DNA of 13,611 bases from JBCBSS01 sp039819065 (GCA_039819065.1 JBCBSS010000182.1:1-13611); one strand, 5' to 3'. Positions 1 through 8,091 are shown, numbered from the stretch's first letter. The notes: generated from the sequence alone by a model not told the origin. Program-made: numbers and translations.

Positions 1-148
1 CTAATTGAATATCAAGGAAATATAAAATATCCCTCAAATTGGGGTATAAAATAGTCAATTAGATATGTAGGATTAGTTTTTATTAATATCGCCTTGGTAT
101 GAGAGGTTGGAAAACACAACCCAAAGGGAGTTCTAAAAGCTTACAGGC

Positions 149-1063
149 TTACAGATTGTGGGCTTCGAAGATGAAATCAATGATCATATCTCGGTACTGG
201 CTATCTGCTGATTTTGCCAGATGCTGATAAAAACCGCGATGATCATAGTCACTAATATGGTAGAATTGAATATTGGTCGCACCTACGGCTTGCACTTTAT
301 CCTCAAATATTTTGGTGTACTGATAGCTTTGGCTTTCTGACATTACCAGCATCGTTACATTGGTTTTGCCGATGTATGTGGTCGGTGATGCTTTCTGAAG
401 TTCTTCCCTGGTTTGCCCGAAGACACCTTTCACATGTCCGTTGGCAAGCTCCGGGCCATTGTGACGTAGGTGCACATCATAATATGCCGGAATATCATAA
501 GCTCCCGCTAAAGGAATAGCACCTCGTATATGCTCTGTATGTAATCCCAGGTCTTCAAGATATTGACTATCCATGGCCAAAAGCGCCGCTAAATGTCCTC
601 CTGATGAGTAGCCACTAACAAAAACAGAGGATCGGCGATAGTCATATTGGCTGGCATGATCATACACCCATTTGAAAGCACGCGCCACATCTCTGATATG
701 CTCAGGGTGTTCAATGCCTTTATTGTATTTGGCATCTCTCCAAGTGGCAGGGCTTATTCTGTGGTTAATGCAGGCCACTCCTATTCCCCTACTAGCAAAG
801 CTCTTGGCCAAATCAGCTTCGTTGCTCTTGTCTCCAAAAGCCCAGGCGCCACCATGTATCCAGATCATGATTGGATAGTCTTTCTGACCTACAGGAAGGT
901 ATAAGTCAAGGCTGTGTTTATCACTATCAGATGGTAAGCCTTGGTGGTATCGGATATCCTTAGTGACATTCACCTCGAAAGATTTGCCCGCCTGCTGTGC
1001 TTTCGCTCCCACTCCAAAAAGGAAACCAAGGCAAATTAATATCGATAGAATGACTCTTTTCAT
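149..1063 (-). CDS. Secreted alpha/beta hydrolase (esterase/lipase-like)
   Basis: A 304-residue serine hydrolase of the alpha/beta fold, related to the BD-FAE/carboxylesterase group. Residues 1-23 form a signal peptide (basic MKR, hydrophobic core, then GAKAQQ), so it should act outside the cytoplasm. HGGAW at residues 70-74 is the oxyanion-hole motif. GYSSG at 151-155 is the nucleophile elbow, with Ser153 as the probable nucleophile. His275 in DYDHRGF is the likely catalytic histidine. The usual GxxDxxV acid motif is not obvious; the matching stretch reads MSESQSYQY (241-249), so Glu243 may replace Asp. The start codon overlaps the stop of the upstream DUF885 gene as ATGA, implying translational coupling. 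The fold call is firm. The substrate is unknown; an ester or acylated sugar or peptide is only a guess. Confidence 0.9.
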   Translation of the reverse strand: MKRVILSILICLGFLFGVGAKAQQAGKSFEVNVTKDIRYHQGLPSDSDKHSLDLYLPVGQKDYPIMIWIHGGAWAFGDKSNEADLAKSFASRGIGVACINHRISPATWRDAKYNKGIEHPEHIRDVARAFKWVYDHASQYDYRRSSVFVSGYSSGGHLAALLAMDSQYLEDLGLHTEHIRGAIPLAGAYDIPAYYDVHLRHNGPELANGHVKGVFGQTREELQKASPTTYIGKTNVTMLVMSESQSYQYTKIFEDKVQAVGATNIQFYHISDYDHRGFYQHLAKSADSQYRDMIIDFIFEAHNL

Positions 1064-2436
1064 TGTACGGCTTGTGCAAATAGGTAAGGGACGGCCTCCA
1101 CCGGAACGCTCCCTTTATTAAGCAAGAAAGTGTGAAATGACTTCAGGGAGATTTTACCTCCGTCTACCCACTCCTGTTTTAATTCCTTTATCTGCCGAGC
1201 CCCTATTTTATAGGTGAGCACCTGTGCCGGCCATTTGCGCATGCGCTTTATCTCTCTCCACCCTATCTCATCCTTACCTCGAATATGCTTTCTCCAGTAC
1301 GCCAATGCCTTCTCATCATCCCAGCCATAATAGTTGATGCCAACATCCAGCACTAATCTAGTCGATCTGATCAAATCCCATTCCCACTTTCCGAGATACG
1401 CGTACGGCGTTTTATATAGACCCACTTCCTGGCCAAGATTTTCTACGTAAGCGGCCCAGCCTTCTGAATAGCCTGCATAATTGAAATAGGATCTATAAGC
1501 AGGAAGATCAAGCGTGTTGGCATAGGTGATTTGAAAATGATGTCCGGGATTAGCTTCGTGGATAAACAACCAATCCATTTGACGTTTATTAAACGGTTCA
1601 GTAAACAGATTGAAATAGAAAGTATTATTACTGTAGAATCCGGGTACATTAGCCAAAGAAGGATTTGTTCCTCGTTCTATCTTGATATCAGGCAGCTTGT
1701 GATGCTCGGGAAAAACCTTGATAAGGTGCTCATCAACGGTCTGCTTCATCTCTTCAAAACCTGTTCTGATTTCTTCTACATCCCTGGTTAAGAACTGATC
1801 TGAGTTAATGAAAAACTCAAAGTCAGATTGCCCAGATTGTTGTTTGATAGCTCTGATCTCTGATTTGACCCTTTCGATTTCGCTTTCCCCATAAGCCAAT
1901 ACCTCTTCCGGCGTAATGTTTGAGCTGGTCCATCTCTTCACGAAATACTTGTACCAAGAAGGACCATCTGGCAGGTTAAATAGGCCATCATTAGTAATGA
2001 TCAGTTTCTCTGGCAACTGGCTTTCCAATGCCAAATACTCAAGATTGAGAGCCGTTTCGAATGAAATAATATGATAATCAAGTCTGAGTTCAGGAGAAAG
2101 TGTGAGCGGATCGATTTGATCTATTTCACTCTTTATTTGGTCAAAAAACTGCTGGTGACCAGCCACTGCTTTACTGCTTCTACCTCGCGGAATATTGCGT
2201 CTGTAATCGAGTTGTAAAAAAGGCATTTGAATATCATCCAGCCCCAATGTGAATGATTTCATTAGGTCAAGGAATTGCTGATCTTTGGCTATCGACGCAT
2301 GCTTTTCCAGATCAATACCGGCATATATTTTCTTATTACTGGGAGGAAGGTATAAGCTAAGTGTAAGCCCGAGGCTGACAAGGATAAAAAGTGCTGTGAA
2401 AACGACGATCGTTTTCTTTCTAAAAGGATAGCGCAT
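1060..2436 (-). CDS. Membrane-anchored DUF885 family protein (metallopeptidase-like)
   Basis: A 458-residue protein of the DUF885 family. A basic N-terminus and one hydrophobic segment (about residues 9-30) suggest an uncleaved anchor with the rest in the periplasm; there is no lipobox. The family signatures are all present: HEANPGHH at 293-300 (HExxxGHH-type putative zinc site), YSEGWAAYVE at 323-332, and PAQVLTYKIG at 403-412. These mark a gluzincin-like peptidase fold, and members are thought to be carboxypeptidase- or dipeptidase-like, but the reaction here is unproven. It is shorter than many DUF885 proteins (550-600 residues), with the reduction in the N-terminal half. It lies 83 nt downstream of the response regulator and overlaps the hydrolase by 4 nt, so the two secreted hydrolases probably work together on one substrate. 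Confidence 0.88.
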   Translation of the reverse strand: MRYPFRKKTIVVFTALFILVSLGLTLSLYLPPSNKKIYAGIDLEKHASIAKDQQFLDLMKSFTLGLDDIQMPFLQLDYRRNIPRGRSSKAVAGHQQFFDQIKSEIDQIDPLTLSPELRLDYHIISFETALNLEYLALESQLPEKLIITNDGLFNLPDGPSWYKYFVKRWTSSNITPEEVLAYGESEIERVKSEIRAIKQQSGQSDFEFFINSDQFLTRDVEEIRTGFEEMKQTVDEHLIKVFPEHHKLPDIKIERGTNPSLANVPGFYSNNTFYFNLFTEPFNKRQMDWLFIHEANPGHHFQITYANTLDLPAYRSYFNYAGYSEGWAAYVENLGQEVGLYKTPYAYLGKWEWDLIRSTRLVLDVGINYYGWDDEKALAYWRKHIRGKDEIGWREIKRMRKWPAQVLTYKIGARQIKELKQEWVDGGKISLKSFHTFLLNKGSVPVEAVPYLFAQAVQ

Positions 2437-2486
2437 AGTGCTTATACGAACTACGGTTAATTAAGGTGTCAAAATATGGTGGAAGG

Positions 2487-2494
2487 CAAATATA
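2487..2494 (-). promoter_or_regulatory. Possible -7 element of a promoter for the DUF885-hydrolase pair
   Basis: On the minus strand this reads TATATTTG, an exact match to the Bacteroidota -7 consensus TAnnTTTG, about 50 nt upstream of the DUF885 start. No convincing -33 TTTG box lies 19-21 nt further upstream, so the pair may instead be read through from the two-component genes. Confidence 0.3.
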
Positions 2495-2519
2495 GTGGAG
2501 TTTGGCGTCTATGGTTGGA

Positions 2520-3215
2520 TCAGTTTTCCAATTCTTCTAAAACGAACCCCCGGCCATGGACATTGGTAATCTTGATATTCGGGTCATTTTCCAGGTATTT
2601 ACGCAGCTTGTGAATGAATACATCCATACTTTTCCGGTTGAAAAAATCACTTTCTCCCCATATTTCCTTTAACGCTTTTCTTCTGTCCAGTACCTGGTTT
2701 TTCTTCTCGCATAGCATTTGAAGGATACGGGCTTCCTTGTCTGTCAATCGCTGTTGCCGTCCTTCATACTCCAGGCATTGATTGATGAAGTCAAAATTAT
2801 ATTGGCCAATCTGGTATTTGTCTTTGGCCACGGAAATGCTGTTGGTTGTCCGCTTGATAATGGCCTTGACCCGTGCAATGAAGAGTTCTTCGTCTATCGG
2901 TTTTACCACATAGTCATCACAACCCAATTTGAAACCCTTGAGCTTATCCGTCTTCAGGGCCTTCGCCGTGAGAAAGATAAACGGGATATCCGGATCAATC
3001 GACCTAATGTCCTGAGCCAGCGTAAAACCATCTTTAATTGGCATCATCACATCCAAAATACAGAGATTGAATAGGCCTTTTTCAAAAGCTTTAAGCCCTT
3101 CTTTTCCATCCTGTGCCAGCGTTACTTTCAGCCCGTGAATCTCGAGGTATTCTTTGAGTATATAACCGAAGTTGGCGTCATCCTCAACCAGCAAAATGTT
3201 ATTTGTACCTGTCAT
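2520..3215 (-). CDS. OmpR-family response regulator (RprY-like)
   Basis: A 231-residue two-component response regulator. The receiver domain covers residues 5-120, with the acidic pocket at Glu11/Asp12/Asp13, phospho-acceptor Asp55 in ILDVMMP, the switch Thr83 and Lys105 in VVKP. A winged-helix DNA-binding domain follows (about 134-228), with the usual RLTDKEARIL and RGFVLEE motifs. Overall it resembles the RprY/OmpR type common in Bacteroidota. Its ATG follows the kinase stop codon directly with no gap, so the two are co-transcribed and the kinase is its partner. The regularly spaced TTAA boxes upstream of the kinase gene are plausible binding sites, which would mean autoregulation plus control of the divergent permease. 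The target genes are inferred, not shown. Confidence 0.95.
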   Translation of the reverse strand: MTGTNNILLVEDDANFGYILKEYLEIHGLKVTLAQDGKEGLKAFEKGLFNLCILDVMMPIKDGFTLAQDIRSIDPDIPFIFLTAKALKTDKLKGFKLGCDDYVVKPIDEELFIARVKAIIKRTTNSISVAKDKYQIGQYNFDFINQCLEYEGRQQRLTDKEARILQMLCEKKNQVLDRRKALKEIWGESDFFNRKSMDVFIHKLRKYLENDPNIKITNVHGRGFVLEELEN

Positions 3216-4535
3216 TTAGCTAGCCGGGATATAGAGCATGAACTCGCTGCCTTGGTTGAGCTTGCTGGAGAGATCAATTTTACCTTTATGGGCGGTGACC
3301 AGTTTCTTCACGTAACTGAGGCCTAAACCAAAACCCTTTGCGTTGTGCACATTACCCGTTTCTGCACGGTAGAATTTATCATAAATGAGTTTCTGTATTT
3401 CCTCACCTATACCTACACCGTTATCCCTGATGGATATTTTCACACCTTCATCTTCATTTGATGTAGCAATCTCAATCTCCGGATCTTCCTTGGTGTATTT
3501 CAGTGCGTTATCTACTAGGTTGTAGATGATATTAACCATGTGGGTGGCGTCTCCCATGATCGTAGATTCGGTCGCGTCCAGACTCAATTTCACCCTAGCA
3601 CGCCTTTGTTCGATCGCTACACTCATGCTTTTGATCACATCTTTGATCACCTGATGGACATCCATTGCTTGTTTATCGAGAGTGAAGTTGCCAGAATCGA
3701 GCATGGCGATCTGCAGTATCTTATCTACTTGACCTTCCAGCCGTTTGCTTTCTTGGTCTATTAGGTTGAGATAGTTATTCTGTCTTTCACGGTTCAACAC
3801 CGCATCGTCCCGCTTCAACAAATTTGCTGCAATGTTGATAGATGCAATAGGTGTTTTGAACTCGTGCGTGAGGTTATTGATGAAATCATTTTTGATCTCG
3901 GAAAGCTTCTTTTGCTTTCTAATAATGACCATGGTGTAAGTAAAACAGATGATAAGCAGTACAATGAAAAGAATGGAAAGGGACAGTGCGCCCTGCGACT
4001 GTGCGAAGACATACTTGTCCTCCTCAGGAAAGAAAAGAGCCAAATGAAGGTCACCGCCCTGGTCAGGTGAGCAGGTAAGACTAGTCCAGCCATGCCCACG
4101 TTCATTGGGGTTCTCGCAACTCCTTAATTCAAAGTCAAGGCTGGCGCCGTCGTCTCCTAAAACAAACCGGAAGCCATCTTGCTCTTTCTTATGTTTATAC
4201 ACCGCGTATTCATAAGGCGTATTGATACCATAGTTCACCAAGGTGGGATCAATAATGCTTCGCATGACCATATCTATCTCTGGATCGCTGATGTTTTTGG
4301 TGCATGACTTGATGGCCGCTTCTGTCAGTTGATCTGTTCTATCACGGTCTTCAAAAAAATGGTCAGAAATTTTGGAACAGGCCAAATGCACTTTCTGTCT
4401 GAATATTTTCCTGTTTGTATCCAGAGAGGACTGTAAGTTGATGATTTGTAGCACCGCTAATCCCAAAAAAGAAATAGTAGCCAGTGCTACTACCAAATGG
4501 GAAGTGGTAACTCGTGAGAATTTCGAAATCTGCAT
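3216..4535 (-). CDS. Sensor histidine kinase of the two-component pair
   Basis: A 439-residue membrane histidine kinase. TM1 is at about residues 13-33 and TM2 at about 184-205, enclosing a periplasmic sensor region of ~150 residues with no recognised fold. No HAMP domain is evident: the H-box NLTHEFKTPIASI follows after only a short linker, with the phospho-accepting His224. The ATPase domain shows the N-box around NLVDNALKY (Asn343), the G1 box DNGVGIG (371-377), the F-box YDKFYR and the G2 box GFGLGLSY (401-408), so both kinase and ATP-binding functions should be intact. The sensor region has four cysteines (53, 78, 140, 155). It abuts the response regulator and diverges from the permease gene across a 166-nt regulatory region. 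The stimulus is unknown; envelope stress is a reasonable guess. Confidence 0.94.
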   Translation of the reverse strand: MQISKFSRVTTSHLVVALATISFLGLAVLQIINLQSSLDTNRKIFRQKVHLACSKISDHFFEDRDRTDQLTEAAIKSCTKNISDPEIDMVMRSIIDPTLVNYGINTPYEYAVYKHKKEQDGFRFVLGDDGASLDFELRSCENPNERGHGWTSLTCSPDQGGDLHLALFFPEEDKYVFAQSQGALSLSILFIVLLIICFTYTMVIIRKQKKLSEIKNDFINNLTHEFKTPIASINIAANLLKRDDAVLNRERQNNYLNLIDQESKRLEGQVDKILQIAMLDSGNFTLDKQAMDVHQVIKDVIKSMSVAIEQRRARVKLSLDATESTIMGDATHMVNIIYNLVDNALKYTKEDPEIEIATSNEDEGVKISIRDNGVGIGEEIQKLIYDKFYRAETGNVHNAKGFGLGLSYVKKLVTAHKGKIDLSSKLNQGSEFMLYIPAS

Positions 4536-4585
4536 AACCGGATTATTGGCTTTCGATATTTTGAAATTACGATTTTTTAAAACTT

Positions 4586-4653
4586 CGTTGGGAAAATTAA
4601 CTTTTCGTTAACCATTTTAAACTTTCATTAAAGGACGTTAACTCTGCGTTAGA
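4586..4653. promoter_or_regulatory. Array of TTAA-type boxes, candidate response-regulator operator
   Basis: Seven boxes of the form [G/A/T]TTAA or a one-base variant begin at 4587, 4596, 4607, 4616, 4627, 4637 and 4648. Spacings are 9, 11, 9, 11, 10 and 11 bp, close to one helical turn. The best three are CGTTAAC (4606), CGTTAAC (4636) and CGTTAGA (4647). OmpR/PhoB-family regulators bind direct repeats at about 10-11 bp on one face of the helix. The array sits between the divergent kinase and permease genes, so binding by the adjacent regulator is a sensible inference. AT-richness alone could create some of the weaker boxes. Confidence 0.5.
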
Positions 4654-4675
4654 CCATTGCGATAGGTGACATGAT

Positions 4676-4683
4676 TATGATTG
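4676..4683 (+). promoter_or_regulatory. Possible -7 element for the permease gene
   Basis: TATGATTG differs from TAnnTTTG at one position and lies 18 nt upstream of the permease ATG, just downstream of the TTAA array. A TTG occurs at 4657-4659, but the 16-nt spacing is shorter than the usual 19-21. Weak candidate. Confidence 0.25.
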
Positions 4684-4701
4684 TGAAAACCTTAAATAAT
4701 C

Positions 4702-7071
4702 ATGAACCGTAATTTTTTCCGCCATTTCTTTCGCAATCTTATCAAGTCCGGGGTATTGAACGCTTTTAATATCATCGGCCTTTCCCTTGGCCTTACCGCC
4801 ACGTTATTAATTACTTTATACGTAGAACATGAATTCTGTTTTGACAGCTTTCATCCCCATGCCGATCAGTTATATAGACTAGAAGCCCAAACCAATTCTG
4901 AAATTTGGTTTGCCAATTTAGGTATAGAGCACGCCCGGGAGCTGGGAAATGGAAGCTACCCTGAGGTAGAAGGTCTAGTAAAATTCAATGGACGCGCACA
5001 GGGATTTGTTCTAAAAGACGGAGAACGGTTTGCTGAAGACAAGGTCTTTCAAACCAATGTAGGGTCTACATTCTTTGATCTATTCGGCTTCACATTCCTT
5101 GAAGGTGACAAGCGTACCGCACTTGGAGATGCTAATAACATGGTGATCACGCAAACAATTGCTCAAAAATACTTTGGGGATGATGATGCTTTGGGAGAAA
5201 CGTTGAATTACGATTCTACTCTCTTTACAATTACTGGTGTGATAGAAGATCTGCCCACCTACACTCATTTTGATTTCGATATGCTGGTGACCAACTCGAA
5301 GCTTTACGAGCGCCAGCACTTCCATACATATACTTACCTCAAATTGAACGGTCAGGCTTCTTCTACAGCACTTGAAGATAAAATTCTGTCAGCGGATGTC
5401 GCTTTTAACGATGCGCATATATTGACAGCTGCGCGCCTGGTACCGGTTACGGATATTCACCTGGCTTCAGATAGTGCTTTTGGGGATAGCAGCAAAGGTG
5501 ACCTACTACAAATCAATGTTTTCATTGTGTTGGGCATATTGATTATGATCATCGCCGCTATCAATTATGTCAATCTTTCTTTCGCCATATTCTTAAACAA
5601 GGGTAAAGAGGTTGGCGTCCGAAAGGTGCTCGGGGAAACGAGGTGGCAAATCATTTTGAGCCTTTCCAAACAAGCCATCATGACCACACTGCTGGCTTTG
5701 CCATTAGTGGCATTGGGGCTTTTTTTTCTAGCGCCAGAATTCGGCAGGTATATGCATGTGGATATCGTTTCTGTTCTACTTAATAATCCCATCTATCTTG
5801 TCTATGGTGTCTTGCTGCTCGTGGTCGTTGGTCTTTCTACTGTCATTTATCCTTTCTTGGCTTTAAATAAAATGGACGTTGGCTCATTGATGAAATCGGG
5901 CCTACTCTTAACGCCTTCGGGTGGGGTACAGTATCGCAATGTCCTTATTCTAGTTCAATTTGTTTTTCTTTTCACATTAGGCATATCGGCCTGGTTCATG
6001 AACCAGCAGATTCAGTATCTGGATGATAAGGATAAAGGTTTCAACGCCCATAATGTCATCAAAGTGGAAAACGCCTATGAGATCGGTGATTACAAGAACT
6101 ATACTCTGCTGAAAAACGAATTGCTTGCCAATGCACAAGTGAGCGGAGTGGCATTCGGCCCGATGATGGGCGATAATATGAGGCCTTTGGCTTACAAGCC
6201 AGAGGGCAGTGACCAGACTTATGAAAACCTCCTCTCCTATGGCGTCGATATTGACTATTTCGATGTCATGGAAATTGATATTACAGCCGGCGAATTTAAG
6301 AGTGTACTTAATGCCGCTAAAAATGGTCAAATTGTCTCTCTTGTCAACCGTAGTTTTATCAATCGATATGATTGGGGAAATGATCCAATCGGTCGAAAAA
6401 TCATCTTGAGACCAGGGACAGAAAATGAGCTTCATCGTCAGGTGTCAGCCGTGTTCGAGGATTTTCATTTCTACTCATTCAAAGAGAAGATTACTCCACA
6501 GATCATTTCGCTCAGGCCTGACCCTCAGTTCATCAATACCAACATATTAGTAAAGGCGACAGCCAACGACATCTCTAATACCATGAAGTTGGTAGATAAG
6601 GCTTGGCAGAAGGTACAACCTGACTTGCCCATTGAAATGACGCTCATGGAAGATGCGGTTCGAAAGCTATATATCAAAGAAAGGCAAACCGGGAAAGTAG
6701 GCATTGCACTTTCAGTGTTGGCCATGTCCCTTTCTCTTGCCGGAATCGTTGGTTTCATGTTTTACATCCTAGGACTTAAGTCAAAGGAGATTGCTATTAG
6801 AAAAGTACTGGGCGCGTCCATCAGCCAAATTGTGGCTATCCTAAATCGCCAATTGTTCTACACTATATTAGCAGCGGGTGTAATAGGCAGTACTGGAAGC
6901 TACCTGCTAGTCGGTCGTTGGCTAGAAGATTACGCTTATGCCATTGCTATTGGGCCAACAACGTTCGTGAGCACCGTGATTCTGGTTTATGCACTCGTTT
7001 TTATCATCGTAGGTTTTCAGACGGTAAAATCGACCAGAATCAACCCTTCGATGGTTTTGAAGGAGAAGTGA
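4702..7071 (+). CDS. FtsX/MacB-type ABC transporter permease
   Basis: A 789-residue inner-membrane permease with duplicated architecture typical of Bacteroidota FtsX-like proteins. TM1 (about 21-40) is followed by a MacB_PCD periplasmic domain (to about 268), then a three-helix FtsX block (about 271-297, 325-345, 362-387). A second TM (about 411-433), a second periplasmic domain (to about 670) and a second three-helix block to the C-terminus complete the protein. The cytoplasmic loop motif occurs twice, as KEVGVRKVLG (302-311) and KEIAIRKVLG, the expected contact with an ATPase. No ATP-binding subunit lies in the window, so it must pair with one encoded elsewhere or act without transport. Family roles include lipoprotein or peptide release and tripartite efflux; the substrate cannot be told. 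The divergent kinase/regulator pair probably controls it. No Shine-Dalgarno precedes the ATG. Confidence 0.92.
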   Translation: MNRNFFRHFFRNLIKSGVLNAFNIIGLSLGLTATLLITLYVEHEFCFDSFHPHADQLYRLEAQTNSEIWFANLGIEHARELGNGSYPEVEGLVKFNGRAQGFVLKDGERFAEDKVFQTNVGSTFFDLFGFTFLEGDKRTALGDANNMVITQTIAQKYFGDDDALGETLNYDSTLFTITGVIEDLPTYTHFDFDMLVTNSKLYERQHFHTYTYLKLNGQASSTALEDKILSADVAFNDAHILTAARLVPVTDIHLASDSAFGDSSKGDLLQINVFIVLGILIMIIAAINYVNLSFAIFLNKGKEVGVRKVLGETRWQIILSLSKQAIMTTLLALPLVALGLFFLAPEFGRYMHVDIVSVLLNNPIYLVYGVLLLVVVGLSTVIYPFLALNKMDVGSLMKSGLLLTPSGGVQYRNVLILVQFVFLFTLGISAWFMNQQIQYLDDKDKGFNAHNVIKVENAYEIGDYKNYTLLKNELLANAQVSGVAFGPMMGDNMRPLAYKPEGSDQTYENLLSYGVDIDYFDVMEIDITAGEFKSVLNAAKNGQIVSLVNRSFINRYDWGNDPIGRKIILRPGTENELHRQVSAVFEDFHFYSFKEKITPQIISLRPDPQFINTNILVKATANDISNTMKLVDKAWQKVQPDLPIEMTLMEDAVRKLYIKERQTGKVGIALSVLAMSLSLAGIVGFMFYILGLKSKEIAIRKVLGASISQIVAILNRQLFYTILAAGVIGSTGSYLLVGRWLEDYAYAIAIGPTTFVSTVILVYALVFIIVGFQTVKSTRINPSMVLKEK

Positions 7072-7193
7072 TGATTGCAATCAAAGTAGGCAGTTGACAA
7101 ATGACAGTAAACAATTTGCTCGCCGAACTACAGACATCAAACCCCATGACAGTCATCCAGAAGGACTCTTATTAATAATGCAACTCATATGGT

Positions 7194-7229
7194 GGTATCA
7201 TAAAACAGCACATCTTGGTACATGATACC
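7194..7229. repeat. 8-bp inverted repeat, 20-nt loop
   Basis: GGTATCAT (7194-7201) pairs perfectly with ATGATACC (7222-7229). It lies about 125 nt past the permease stop. It could be an mRNA stem-loop or an old insertion footprint; nothing indicates which. Confidence 0.4.
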
Positions 7230-7340
7230 CAGCTATCTGTGTGGTATTGGTTAGGCATTGCGTATCGGCCAAGAAGATTCTTTGCTTATGACGTGTTTTT
7301 GTATTGCACTGAAAATCTTTGCTATTCTTACCCCTTTGTA

Positions 7341-7362
7341 TTTCCCCTAACATTAGGGGAAA
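7341..7362. repeat. 10-bp perfect inverted repeat (hairpin)
   Basis: TTTCCCCTAA (7341-7350) and TTAGGGGAAA (7353-7362) are exact reverse complements with CA between. In RNA the tip would open to a stem of about eight pairs. There is no T-run on either side, so it is not a classical terminator, though it could stabilise or end either convergent transcript. Confidence 0.45.
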
Positions 7363-7571
7363 ACTCTCCAGAGCAACAGAACTGCCAAAGGATTTCGGCT
7401 AATGTCATCCAATTTTGTGTATTTGAAACTAAAATATTAAGTTTTTGAATGACTGCGGGATGGTCTGATTATTTGATGTTATTGATTCCTGAAGCATATT
7501 TCTATGTATTTCTACTTAATTCTACATACTTCCAGTTTATAACTTCTAATTTCCAACTTCTCATAGCTACT

Positions 7572-7622
7572 AGATTGCTTTGCTTCGTCGCTGCCTGTCC
7601 GGACACTGACGGACGCAATGAC
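7572..7622. repeat. Dispersed REP-like repeat, copy 1
   Basis: It begins AGATTGCTTTGCTTCGTCG and ends GACGGACGCAATGAC, with an inner GTCCG/CGGAC stem. It matches the pattern of the copies at 12753-13289. The layout (a left block containing ATTGCTTC, a central hairpin, a right block containing CAATGAC) resembles the CATTGCGAG...GCAATCTC family of repeats scattered in many bacterial genomes, usually between genes, as here. Confidence 0.7.
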
Positions 7623-7680
7623 TTTTAGAATCTAACGATATATAAGGTTTCGCCTATTGCCATCTTTCAGACAGGCCCAG

Positions 7681-8091
7681 CTAATTCGCAAAGAAATGCT
7701 TATTGCGCCTGGGCACCAGGAAATATGATATGGCCAATCTCATTATGCCAAAATGAATGATTACTGCAATAATGGCCCATGGTGATATGCTAAAAGGCAA
7801 GAAAGAAAGCAAGTCTGCCAGGTATGCCTCTATTGAATACCAAACACCCAAAAGGTTGTAATAGTCATTAAGGAAGTAGATTATCACCGATAGAATGCTG
7901 ATTTGGATCGCTATCAACCCAGCTATTAGTAGCTTTCTACCAAGACTCATACTGCCCGCTTTACTGGCATGAGCAACCAATACATTCCTCATCACCTGGC
8001 TGGTATAGTTAGCCGATGGCGGGTTTTCTAATGCGTGATCCCGTAAAGTCTCCGCCAGGAAATCGTGAAACTTATCTTCTTCCTGGTTCAT
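7681..8091 (-). CDS. Putative anti-sigma factor, two-pass membrane protein
   Basis: A 136-residue protein. A hydrophilic N-terminal region (1-50) contains ENPPSANYTSQVMRNVL, which resembles the short N-terminal segment of Bacteroidota proteins encoded next to ECF sigma factors. Two hydrophobic segments follow (about 53-75 and 100-125), and the end is basic (PRRNKH). There is no HxxxCxxC zinc anti-sigma motif. Its ATG overlaps the sigma factor stop as ATGA, so the two are translationally coupled and probably made in matched amounts. Gene order and topology suggest it holds the sigma factor at the membrane. That role is inferred from context rather than from a clear domain match. Confidence 0.75.
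   Translation of the reverse strand: MNQEEDKFHDFLAETLRDHALENPPSANYTSQVMRNVLVAHASKAGSMSLGRKLLIAGLIAIQISILSVIIYFLNDYYNLLGVWYSIEAYLADLLSFLPFSISPWAIIAVIIHFGIMRLAISYFLVPRRNKHFFAN

Larger units (their letters stand above)
7072..7680. other. 609-nt non-coding gap between convergent genes
   Basis: This lies between the 3' ends of the permease and the putative anti-sigma gene. I see no credible gene. It holds an 8-bp inverted repeat (7194-7229), a 10-bp perfect palindrome (7341-7362), a weak TATGTA/TACATA pair (7503-7528) and one copy of the dispersed REP-like repeat (7572-7622). No obvious T-tract intrinsic terminator was found. Confidence 0.6.

Noticed and set aside
19..62. Terminator-like stem after the hydrolase gene and the CTAATTGA/TCAATTAG pair (1-8, 55-62)
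   Set aside because: The stem near 31-44 is short with mismatches, and the 8-bp pair is AT-rich; both are within chance for such sequence.
5977..6435. 152-codon open frame antisense to the permease
   Set aside because: It lies wholly opposite a clear permease gene and has no domain or promoter. Shadow of the codon pattern.
7215..7448. Open frame of 77 codons in the gap after the permease
   Set aside because: It starts at TTG, is rich in Cys, Tyr and Phe, runs through the palindrome at 7341-7362 and has no promoter or family resemblance. Chance frame.
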